Shown one piece after another: positions 7,866-14,940 of a stretch of 64,000 bases of DNA. The translations under genes and the position numbers were made by a program. A model generated the notes under the pieces. That model was not told where the DNA came from, searched no databases, and saw nothing but the letters and a program-made list of their open reading frames with translations. Every line of letters starts with the position of its first letter. Position 1 is the first letter of the stretch. The DNA is from Phyllobacterium zundukense. GTDB lineage: Bacteria; Pseudomonadota; Alphaproteobacteria; Rhizobiales; Rhizobiaceae. The stretch is from NCBI RefSeq assembly GCF_002764115.1, contig NZ_CP017941.1, positions 496,001 to 560,000 on the forward strand, written 5' to 3'.

Positions 7866-9092
7866 TCATGAAGTCGCGATCACCAGCTGCGGATGGACGC
7901 CATTAGCCTTCAACGCCGCCATCAGCATCGGCCCGACGGAAAACTCCCCTACCCTCGCCTTTTCGGTCAAAGCTCGCAGGTAACCGCCGGCAGAATTGAT
8001 GTTTTGAGCTCGCTGCAGGATGCAGGCGATAACGATGGCGGTGTTCTCCTGGCCAAAGACATCGAGCGCATCCTCATAGGCCGAGGGGGAAATGCCGAGA
8101 TAGCCCCTTACCTGCGCCGCCGTGGTCATCAGATCGCGCCAGTTGCTGATCCCACTGGCCGCATAGTCGGCGATTTCCGGACAGGCCTTCATCACCAGTC
8201 CAAGCGGATAGGCTTTTGTTACATCTTCAGCCTTGGGTTTTACCAGCTCGAGTTTCGGCCCTTGGTTTTTTCGAAAGCGAGGTTCAAGATCAGGATGAGA
8301 GTCGGGTTTTGAATTCTGTTGCTGCGGTTCATATTGAGACTCATTGGCGCTCGGATTCTCAGCATTTACATGTTTTTCCAACAGCATAGCCACTTCGTCG
8401 TGCAGCGCCGCCAGATCGCATAGGATTGGCTCCAGGGCGGCAAGCACTGTCTGGCGCGGGATTGCCTCCACAATCGCCCGAAAACGCTTCCAGAGTGTTC
8501 CCCAGTCGCCAGGAACGTCTTCCGCGACGGCAACCTCAATGAGCTTCCCAATATCGCGCCTGTGCAGCGTAATGCGCTCCCGAACGAGCTTGAGGGCCAT
8601 AGACGCCGCGCGCACGCTCTCAGCGGCCTGCTGCAGCTCTTCTGCGCGTACCAGCAGCGGGGCCAGGGAGAAGCCGAACGCGTCAGTGATCTCCCCTCCC
8701 CTGCCCTTCCTCGAATAGCGTTTGCCGTTTGGGCTGTCCTTGCGGGTGATCAGCTCGCATTCGAGCAGCGCCGCGAGGTGGCGGCGCAACGTGGCATTAG
8801 CCATGCCGTGGGCGCGCATCGAAAGCTGGGCATTGGAAGGAAAGACCACCAGCCCGTTGTCCGCCGACAGTTCATTGTCGGGCAGGAACGACAGCAAGGC
8901 ATTGAGCACGGCCAGGGACCGGTCGCCAATACCAATGATTTCTTTGCCTTCGCACAGCCAGCGATAGACCTGCCACTTGTCGGCCGTTTTCCCTGCTTCG
9001 ATTTCCTGCGCTTGTGTCTGCGCTTTCAAATGCGCAAGTGACATTGATCGCCGCCCAAAGGGCGTCGTTATGAGATTTCCAATCATCTCCAT
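7866..9092 (-). CDS. repC: Replication initiator RepC
   Basis: RepC binds the origin, which in this family lies inside repC itself, and starts replication of repABC replicons. The family opening is readable: TTPFGRRSMSLAHLKAQ, then DKWQVYRWLCEGKEIIG and the helix-turn-helix-rich part with RAHGMANATLRRHLAAL. The length of 408 residues is typical. A variable linker rich in Q, N and P lies near residues 255-290. The conserved C-terminal domain (GLVMKACPEIADYA, LRALTEKARVGEFS) follows. It is the last gene of the repA-repB-repC operon, separated from repB by an intergenic region that carries the antisense RNA. AAGGTGA sits just before the ATG. Confidence 0.95.
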   Translation of the reverse strand: MEMIGNLITTPFGRRSMSLAHLKAQTQAQEIEAGKTADKWQVYRWLCEGKEIIGIGDRSLAVLNALLSFLPDNELSADNGLVVFPSNAQLSMRAHGMANATLRRHLAALLECELITRKDSPNGKRYSRKGRGGEITDAFGFSLAPLLVRAEELQQAAESVRAASMALKLVRERITLHRRDIGKLIEVAVAEDVPGDWGTLWKRFRAIVEAIPRQTVLAALEPILCDLAALHDEVAMLLEKHVNAENPSANESQYEPQQQNSKPDSHPDLEPRFRKNQGPKLELVKPKAEDVTKAYPLGLVMKACPEIADYAASGISNWRDLMTTAAQVRGYLGISPSAYEDALDVFGQENTAIVIACILQRAQNINSAGGYLRALTEKARVGEFSVGPMLMAALKANGVHPQLVIATS

Positions 9093-9146
9093 TCACCTTT
9101 TAAAAAGGCAAAAGAAGCCAACTCGCCAAAACGACGATCAAGACTC

Positions 9147-9175
9147 TTGACAGTGATTCGTGGAAATGCGATTCT
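9147..9175 (+). promoter_or_regulatory. Promoter of the repABC antisense RNA
   Basis: TTGACA at 9147-9152 is a perfect -35 element. Seventeen bases later comes GATTCT, a weak match to the -10 consensus. It points opposite to repABC and leads into the hairpin terminator at 9197-9234, as expected for the countertranscribed RNA. Confidence 0.55.
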
Positions 9176-9179
9176 CTAG

Positions 9180-9235
9180 CTGTTCAGACTTATGAGAAGG
9201 GCTTCCGCGACTACGTCGTTTGGGGGCCTTTTTCT
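9180..9235 (+). ncRNA. Countertranscribed antisense RNA (ctRNA, incompatibility RNA) of repABC
   Basis: All well-studied repABC operons encode a small antisense RNA between repB and repC. It represses repC and causes incompatibility. Here the 152-base repB-repC gap has, on the strand opposite the operon, a TTGACA promoter, a transcript of about 55 bases and a strong hairpin followed by T-rich sequence. The 5' end is an estimate from the promoter position. The complementary repC leader would carry the same fold and change it when the ctRNA binds. Confidence 0.7.
9197..9234 (+). terminator. Rho-independent terminator of the ctRNA
   Basis: AAGGGCTTCC pairs with GGGGGCCTTT (ten pairs including G-T pairs). 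An inner stem CGAC/GTCG closes the loop, and T-rich sequence follows. It works on the + strand, antisense to repABC. Confidence 0.65.
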
Positions 9236-9244
9236 TTTGCGCGT

Positions 9245-10273
9245 TCAGTCTCCTGTAGTTTCCCTTTTTGACCTTCTGTATGCCTCGTAGAGACCGTCCA
9301 ATTGGCCAGTGATAAACTCTGCGAACTCAAGGCCGTAATCCGCTTTAATGCTGATTGAGGCCTTCTTTTGGGTGCCATTCAGCGAAACACTGCCTGATTT
9401 ATCAACCGGAATCCAAGCCTGGGTACGGGAGGCTTCACTAGCCTTCTCTGGCTTCCCGTTGAGAGCATCGACCGCTCGTTGAAAACGTTGATCGCTGGAA
9501 AGTGTTCTGGAGTTGTCCGCGGACAACAGCGCCACCAGGTCCTTACCTTTAGCCCTCGGGAGCAAGTCAGCGAACTCCATCCATCGCCGCCTTCCAACCT
9601 CCGGTGCGTTCCCGATCGCTTCTATCAACTCGATCGGTATCTGACGTACAACGGAGATCATTTTCGACAGGGCGGCTTTATCAATGCCAAGCGCGGCCAT
9701 AATTGTGTCTCTGGAAAACGTACGATCTTCGAGGCGAACAGCAAACAGCGCGCGTTCAATGTATGACAGATTCGTTCGGGCATTGTTTTCCTGGCCCTGA
9801 CTAACCACGAGTTGATCATCGGAAAGTTCGCGGATAACTGCACGAACCTTGATGCCAAGTTCCTTGACGGCTGCTAACCTACGGTGACCGTACGCTACCT
9901 GATATCGGCCTTTAGCTTCTGCGTGCGGACGGACGAGAATTGGTACCTGCTGTCCATGGTCCTTGATCTGGCCGACGAGTTCGGCAAGTTCCACTGGGTC
10001 AATACCAAGTCGGTCACTGATGAACGATCCATCGACTAAGGTCGGATCAAGTTCGACAATCATCTGGCCTTCTGCCAGCTGTTTTTCGATATCCTGAGCA
10101 CGCTCGAATTTTTGAGTGATATTACCAAGCGTCTTCGTAATGCCACCGATGGGAGCACTGCGAACTGCAGGAGCAATGAACCCAGCGATAGGCCTCGCTG
10201 AAGTCATCGCCGTTGCTTTATCGAAAGCCGCATCGCCGTCGGCAGAAACTTCAATCAAATTCTTGCGAGCCAT
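9245..10273 (-). CDS. repB: Plasmid partition protein RepB (ParB family)
   Basis: RepB binds parS sites and works with RepA to segregate the replicon. The protein is 342 residues from MARKNLIEVS. It has the ParB box (YGHRRLAAVKELG near residues 130-145), the SQGQENNARTNLSYIERA stretch, and a helix-turn-helix region (TIMAALGIDKAALSKMISV). The start codon overlaps the repA stop as TAATG, with GGGAGG before it, so translation is coupled. A perfect parS-like palindrome lies inside the coding sequence at 9512-9527. Confidence 0.95.
   Translation of the reverse strand: MARKNLIEVSADGDAAFDKATAMTSARPIAGFIAPAVRSAPIGGITKTLGNITQKFERAQDIEKQLAEGQMIVELDPTLVDGSFISDRLGIDPVELAELVGQIKDHGQQVPILVRPHAEAKGRYQVAYGHRRLAAVKELGIKVRAVIRELSDDQLVVSQGQENNARTNLSYIERALFAVRLEDRTFSRDTIMAALGIDKAALSKMISVVRQIPIELIEAIGNAPEVGRRRWMEFADLLPRAKGKDLVALLSADNSRTLSSDQRFQRAVDALNGKPEKASEASRTQAWIPVDKSGSVSLNGTQKKASISIKADYGLEFAEFITGQLDGLYEAYRRSKRETTGD
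9512..9527. promoter_or_regulatory. parS-like partition site inside repB
   Basis: GTTGTCCGCGGACAAC is a perfect 16-bp palindrome that fits the repABC parS pattern GTTNNNNGCNNNNAAC. The same 16 bases form the core of the long palindrome at 11625-11656, and a near copy lies at 12068-12083. Confidence 0.8.
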
Positions 10274-11466
10274 TATTTCCTCCCCCAAGTCGACTTCAGG
10301 AGGCCTTCGATTTCTGAATTTACCGCGTTCAAAGATTCCATCGCACGATCGTAAGTGCCCCGAGTGAACTGGCTTCGTTCAACCTCGTAGAGTGTTTGTT
10401 TCGTTACGCCGGCATCGGAGATGGCAGTAGACTTCAGCATATGATTGTGCAGCATCCGGTTACCGAAGATGGCGCGCATAAAGCCGGTCATTTGACTTTG
10501 CGGACCGTCGTTCGGTTCGTACCTCGTGACGAGATAGCGCATCCAGTCGTAGCTGGTGCGGCCGCCTGCCCTTTCGACCACAGCCATCATCTCGCTCGTC
10601 ATCGCGAGAAACTGCGACATGGACATCACGTCGAGCATCTGTGGATGCACGGTGATCAAAACGGACGTCGCTGCGCATAATGCGGACATCGTCAAAAAGC
10701 CAAGCTGAGGTGGGCAGTCAATAATAACCACATCGTAGAGACTCTCGATGTCCGTCAGAACCTCCCCGATGCGAGCGAAGAACATGGACTCTGCCGATCC
10801 GGACGTGATGGCTCTCGGTGTCTCGTGTTCGAATTCCATCAACTCGAGATTGCCCGGTACAATATGCAGGTTCTGAGTGTATGTAGCCCGAACGATTTCC
10901 GCGATTGGTCGCGGCCCTTCGTAACGGATCGCACCGTAAAGCGTCTCGCCCTCGCCTACATCTAGCTCCGGTTGATGACCGAAGAGTGCCGACAACGAAG
11001 CTTGTGGATCGAGATCGATGGCCAGAACCCTATGGCCACGAAGAGCGAGATATTGGGCTAGGTGAGCGGAGGTCGTTGTCTTCGCCGATCCGCCCTTGAA
11101 ATTCATGACCGCAATAACTTGAAGTTTTTCTCCGGGGCGCCGGTTCGGAATGTACTTTGGGGAACCGTTTTTCTCATCGAGAGATCGGCGAATGTTATCC
11201 ATATCGTCTGGGGTGTACAACCGCCTGCCATTTGCTAGCGGCTCGGGTCCGAATCCTTCCGAAGCTACCTGTCTCAGGTAACCCTCACCAATGCCGATAT
11301 AGTAAGCGGCTTCCGCTGGTGCGAATTGGCGGATCGTCTTTTGAGATGTTGGCGGGAAAATCTTCTGCTGATGCAGTTGAAGCTGCCGTGACAATTCTAT
11401 CGAATCCGCTGATAGCATCGACGGCAGGTGTTCCTGCTCATTGTTCTGGCTGGGTCTTTGTAACAT
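10273..11466 (-). CDS. repA: Plasmid partition ATPase RepA (ParA family)
   Basis: RepA is the partition ATPase of repABC replicons and, with RepB, represses its own operon. The Walker A motif is KGGSAKTTT (deviant ParA type), followed by LAIDLDPQASLS and the Walker B stretch VVIIDCPPQLGFLTM. An N-terminal helix-turn-helix (FAPAEAAYYIGIGEGYLRQ, then GRRLYTPDDM) is typical of RepA. Two starts are possible: an ATG at 11505 without a ribosome site, or the ATG at 11466 (MLQRPSQNN) preceded by CGAGGA. I prefer 11466 because it gives about 397 residues, close to the family norm. It also leaves both palindromes at 11480-11520 outside the gene. Confidence 0.93.
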   Translation of the reverse strand: MLQRPSQNNEQEHLPSMLSADSIELSRQLQLHQQKIFPPTSQKTIRQFAPAEAAYYIGIGEGYLRQVASEGFGPEPLANGRRLYTPDDMDNIRRSLDEKNGSPKYIPNRRPGEKLQVIAVMNFKGGSAKTTTSAHLAQYLALRGHRVLAIDLDPQASLSALFGHQPELDVGEGETLYGAIRYEGPRPIAEIVRATYTQNLHIVPGNLELMEFEHETPRAITSGSAESMFFARIGEVLTDIESLYDVVIIDCPPQLGFLTMSALCAATSVLITVHPQMLDVMSMSQFLAMTSEMMAVVERAGGRTSYDWMRYLVTRYEPNDGPQSQMTGFMRAIFGNRMLHNHMLKSTAISDAGVTKQTLYEVERSQFTRGTYDRAMESLNAVNSEIEGLLKSTWGRK

Positions 11467-11479
11467 CGGCTGGTCCTCG

Positions 11480-11520
11480 AACTGCGCAATTGATGCAGGA
11501 TTCATTCAAACTGCGCAGTT
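11480..11520. promoter_or_regulatory. Candidate repABC operator: two related 12-bp palindromes
   Basis: AACTGCGCAGTT at 11509-11520 is a perfect palindrome. AACTGCGCAATT at 11480-11491 is the same with one change. Their starts are 29 bases apart, immediately upstream of the preferred repA start. RepA proteins of this class bind operators at this position; the link is inferred from place and symmetry. Confidence 0.5.
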
Positions 11521-11624
11521 ACAATATGCTCCGATTCGTAAACGATTTACAAACACTTAACTATAACGTCGTTTTGGCCGATTGAATGCGGTAATGGGGG
11601 AGCAGAATACGAGACCAAAGCAAT

Positions 11625-11656
11625 GCTTAAAAGTTGTCCGCGGACAACTTTTAAGC
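11625..11656. promoter_or_regulatory. 32-bp perfect palindrome containing a parS-like core
   Basis: From GCTTAAAAG at 11625 to CTTTTAAGC at 11656 every base pairs with its mirror, with no loop. The central 16 bases equal the parS-like site in repB. The extended arms set it apart from the other two copies and suggest the main partition site, or a site where RepB also controls the repA promoter. Confidence 0.8.
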
Positions 11657-11728
11657 GACGCGCCAACGACAGCGCAACGTACGGTCCATCAGCCGTCTTG
11701 CCCGTCATGTTTTTGGCTATGCTTGTCG

Positions 11729-12011
11729 TTAGACGGCACGTATCCCTGGTCGTGTATCGATAGGGGAGTCCAGCCCCTGGTCATCGACCAGCCTGAACAC
11801 CTTCGCCGCCTTGCTGACTGTTTCCCTACCAACCGGGTAATGAAATTGGCGGCAACTGCCGCGACGGCTGGAAGCTCGCATTCGCAACCTCAAGCGCAGA
11901 TCCAGCAATAGGTATGCTTGTAATTTCAATTCGGTTCTTTGCCGCCTCAATGTCTATCATCGCTCCGGCAGAGCACGAATGCATGCATCTGATGGAAGCG
12001 GTGAGAGCCAC
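11729..12011 (-). pseudogene. Degraded fragment resembling the C-terminal part of the relaxase
   Basis: On the minus strand pieces in different frames read PAVAAVAANFITR and VGRETVSKAAKVFRLVDDQG. They line up with DVAAKLTN and DKETFNKAAKVITKLVDLQL of the intact relaxase at 14941-16971. Frames change at least once, so this cannot be expressed as a whole. It looks like the eroded end of a second relaxase gene next to repABC. The identification is by eye on short stretches. Confidence 0.35.
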
Positions 12012-12067
12012 GCTGATATGGCGATCGGTACTTTAAATGTGCTGATCGAGGATCGTAAGACAGGTAA

Positions 12068-12083
12068 GTTGTCGGCGGACAAT
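12068..12083. promoter_or_regulatory. Third parS-like site, imperfect
   Basis: GTTGTCGGCGGACAAT matches the 16-bp palindrome at 9512-9527 at 14 of 16 positions. It lies about 420 bases beyond the 32-bp palindrome, consistent with a small cluster of partition sites around repAB. Confidence 0.5.
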
Positions 12084-12194
12084 CTGCAGGCTTAGGCCAG
12101 TGAATTCCAAAGCCCTTCGGCATGCCTGGTTCAACCTGGATTGTCGTCGGCGATCTTGCGATAGTGTCACGCCGCGCGGATGCCTTAAGAGACC

Positions 12195-12223
12195 TTGCAA
12201 TTGGTGCGCCGCAACATTATCCT
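12195..12223 (+). promoter_or_regulatory. Candidate promoter of the triple-hairpin small RNA
   Basis: TTGCAA (12195-12200) and TATCCT (12218-12223) are 17 bases apart. Transcription would start near 12230, exactly where the first hairpin begins. Confidence 0.45.
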
Positions 12224-12229
12224 TTATCT

Positions 12230-12344
12230 ATCGAATCGGTTCACCTCCTCCCGAGCCGCTTCGATCCGACGGACAGCACACCTCCTCCCGAGCTGTTGGT
12301 CGCTATCGAAGCCCGGCGCACCTCCTCCCGCGCCGGGCTTTTTT
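12230..12344 (+). ncRNA. Small RNA with three hairpins, each carrying an anti-Shine-Dalgarno loop
   Basis: Three hairpins follow one another, each with the same ten-base loop ACCTCCTCCC. Hairpin 1 (12230-12265): stem ATCGAA/TTCGAT and GGTTC/GAGCC. Hairpin 2 (12267-12302): CGAC/GTCG, ACAGC/GCTGT. Hairpin 3 (12309-12340): AAGCCCGGCGC/GCGCCGGGCTT followed by TTTT, so it is also the terminator. Stems differ in sequence while the loops are identical. That points to selection on the RNA fold with an exposed CCUCCUCCC, which can pair with ribosome binding sites. The arrangement fits the alphaproteobacterial 'cuckoo'/CcsR-like small RNAs known for CCUCCUCCC hairpin loops. No protein frame is needed to explain the region. 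Confidence 0.7.
12309..12344 (+). terminator. Terminator formed by the third hairpin
   Basis: A perfect 11-bp G+C-rich stem (AAGCCCGGCGC with its complement) around ACCTCCTCCC is followed directly by a run of T. Few terminators carry a conserved loop; here the loop equals those of the two preceding hairpins. Confidence 0.8.
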
Positions 12345-12465
12345 CGCGGGCGTCGAGCCATGACCCGCAGGGGCGGGGCCTTTCCAGGTTTTCCACCTAT
12401 CGCTCGCCGCCCCTCAGGCCACTCTATTGCAAAAATGGTATGCTTAGTGTGCTTAGGGTGCAGCT

Positions 12466-13610
12466 CTAAGCGGCAGGACAGGTTGCCGGCAGGAAATAGT
12501 CGCGTTCAAGCGAATAGCCTTGCCGCGCGGTTATGCTTACGACCAGCGCCGTTTTATTAGGCCGACGTTTGCTGGAGGGATTTGTGGCGCGACTGCTCCA
12601 TCGCTTCCAGCAAAGGAATTCCTTGGTTTGCAGCCTCGGCGAGATAGCCGAAGCGCAGCCCGTGAGCGGAAAACTGCGATGGGTCGAGACCGGCTTGGGC
12701 AATGCGTGATTTTAAAATCAGGTTGACCGATTGCGGCGTCAGCGCCCGGCGATCAACGTTGCCCCATTGAGCGATGCGCCGAAAGACCGGTCCGGTCTCG
12801 ATTCTGCTTTCGTCAATCCATCTCCGCAATGCCATGACCGGACGCCCGATCAGAATGACACGCTCGTCGTCATCGGACGTCGTGGTCTTGGTTCGGCCAA
12901 GGCGCGAATGCGCAGGCAGGGCAGGAGAGGGGAGGCGGGATCATTAGGGTCGCCACTTCCGACCGCCGTCGACCGTCGGATGCAAAGGCCATCAGCCGTA
13001 GTGCGCGGTCACGCAGATCGACAAGCTTGTCGCCGGCGCAGGCATCCAATAGCTTCGCCAGAATTTCGCTGGTGACTGCCTTTTTGCTCTTTCTCTGCCG
13101 CGGCCGATGGTTTGCGCGCTCCGGCAGTCGGAGCGCGCTCTTCAGGGATGGGCGGGAAAAGGCCCGACCAACCCACGCCAGCGCGTCAGGATTGACCAAC
13201 TGGTCAGCCGGCGGCGAACGGTGCTTGGCGCATACGGCCCGGCGCTTCGCAGCGTCCCATTGGCCTGCAGCGCAACCGCTATCTCTTCCAGCATGCCGTG
13301 TTCCGGATTGTTTTCGCGTCCGGCGGGATCCCACTGATGGTGGGCAAAGAATTTCAAAAGCAGTCTTTCCGACACCGGCCAGGGGGAGGGGAGTGCCCGT
13401 GACAGCCAGACACCAGGTTTCAAGGTAAGCAAGGTCCGAGGCGAGCGCCCGCATGGTATTGTCGCCCATGCCGTTGTGTGCAAGATGCTTGAGCGTTGCC
13501 ACATCGTCGTCGGTGAGAAGCGCGGCGAGCTGCTCGCGGCGGTCGATCGGCAGGTTGGCGGAAAGCACGTCCAATTCTGCGGCGCGTTTCAGAACGGCCT
13601 GACCTGTCAC
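12466..13610 (-). pseudogene. Tyrosine recombinase (phage-integrase family), several frameshifts
   Basis: Reading from 13610, the N-terminal core-binding domain runs MTGQAVLKRAAELD to LAYLETWCLAVTG. It then changes frame (SERLLLKFFAHHQWDPAG), and changes back to LPERANHRPRQRKSKKAV and LVDLRDRALRLMAFASDGRRRSEV, which holds the first catalytic Arg. A further break near 12870 leads to the C-terminal catalytic part SAHGLRFGYLAEAANQG and RHKSLQQTSA with the HxLR box. A last shift near 12565 leads to NKTALVV. At least four frame changes make it non-functional. Intact proteins of this type are about 340-400 residues and are frequent on repABC replicons. Confidence 0.8.
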
Positions 13611-13848
13611 AGATTGGTTATGGCTCGTTCAAGATAGCAAGAAATTCGTATCAGATGGCTAACTATTCATACTTGTTAGTTATCGATATGGTTAACGATG
13701 GATAGCAGAAGCTGTCTTTTTTTTAACTTCCGCTCCGCATGTTCCACATAGTGATATCAATAAGTTATTAGCTATCCTCAATGCGGCTGCAGACTCGAAT
13801 GCGTGGTACACGGGGCAAAAGAGTAGCATAATCGATTATAGCTTGACG
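13611..13848. other. A+T-rich intergenic stretch with dyad-like TTAGTTA/TAACTA elements
   Basis: Between the dead recombinase and the hydrolase lies A+T-rich DNA with short inverted elements, for example TAACTA and TTAGTTA near 13660-13680. These could be half-sites of the former recombinase, but I cannot define a core site. No gene is visible. Confidence 0.25.
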
Positions 13849-14599
13849 AGAACGCGCCAACGGCGGTCACCGGGGTGACGGAGCCACAGTCGAGCTTTTT
13901 CAAGCTCAAGCTTCGAGCTTAACGCCTGCAGGAGCAATATTAATTGTTCACGGCAATCAGGGTGGACTTCTCATCGGAGCGAGGGAGATCGTCGATACGG
14001 GAATGTTGCTTCGGTTCTGTTCTGGTTTGAATATCACTGCGGCGGCAGTCTCGCAGCCCGGTTTTGGCGCTTCAGACGGTCCTGCCGATTTCTGCGGTCC
14101 GAGGACTCAGCAGGCGATCATAGCCGCTCTGTCCTTTTTGCGGGAACAACCGTCTGTCGATCCTGAGTGTATCGTTCTCTATGGCCACAGCCGGGGGGCC
14201 GTTGCATCGGCAATGGTCGCCGCTCATGTTTCTGATCTGCGCGCAATCATTCTATCTAGCGGCGTCTACGATCTCAAAGCGACTTTCGAAAACAGTTCGC
14301 AAGGCCTGCGATGGGCAATCCAGAAGGAGGCAGGCCTATCGAGCGAAGCCTTTCTGGTGCGCTCGGTCATACATCACGTGCATAAAATCCGGTCGGAAAC
14401 GATCCTGTTGCATGGAAGGCATGACGACCGCGCTCCCGTCGCCCAAGCCGAGATATTCTCCGAAGCTCTATCCGACGCCGGACTTCCAGTTGTGCTCCAC
14501 GTGTTTGAATGCGGACATCGAATTTCGGGGGAACACTCGCGGACTGCCCTTCGCCCCTTCCTGCAAAGGATATTCGATCCCGTCGTAACACGTCACTGA
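13849..14599 (+). pseudogene. Alpha/beta-hydrolase fragment, probably lacking its proper start
   Basis: The coding frame contains the nucleophile elbow YGHSRGAVA, a C-terminal Asp region (LLHGRHDDRAPV) and the catalytic His (FECGHRIS), so the serine hydrolase triad is visible. The first ATG is at 14003. However, the same frame is clearly coding upstream of it: ILIVHGNQGG, the oxyanion-loop motif, is encoded at about 13937-13966, and the frame stays open back to a stop near 13847 without an ATG or GTG. Either an unusual start is used or the N-terminus was lost when flanking DNA rearranged. If translated from 14003 it would be 198 residues and miss the oxyanion loop. Confidence 0.6.
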
Positions 14600-14629
14600 G
14601 CAAGTATGTCCGCTTCGACCCCCGACAGC

Positions 14630-14917
14630 AGACGTCGAATGAACGGCGTGTTGTCGGGGGCGAACGGGTGCGCGGGATCCATACAGACAAGGACAAGTTG
14701 AGTGCGGACGTCGATCGTCGCATTGGGCAGTTACTCGCCGCTTCTCCTCAAGCCGCTCGGTATCAGGCTCCCCGTTCACCCGCCGCTCAAAGGTTATTCT
14801 CTGACCATCCCGATCACGGACGCATCCCGCGCTCCGGAATCGACGGTGATGGACGAAACCTACAAAATGGCCATCACTCGGCTTGGCGACCGGATCCGCA
14901 TGGGTGGCATGGCGTAA
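14630..14917 (+). pseudogene. D-amino-acid dehydrogenase (DadA) fragment
   Basis: A central piece of the FAD enzyme DadA is readable: [14 protein letters not shown] in one frame, then after a shift near 14715 [33 protein letters not shown] and [19 protein letters not shown] to MGGMA. Both ends are missing: the protein is normally about 415-430 residues. The stop at 14917 lies 23 bases from the end of the convergent relaxase gene, so the break probably marks an old recombination junction. Confidence 0.7.
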
Positions 14918-14940
14918 CCATCCTCCAGCCCTCCATCATA

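Noticed and set aside
12100..12560. Several open frames over the triple-hairpin region
   Set aside because: They differ by frame and show Ser/Pro/Arg-rich low-quality products. The RNA fold explains the conserved sequence better.
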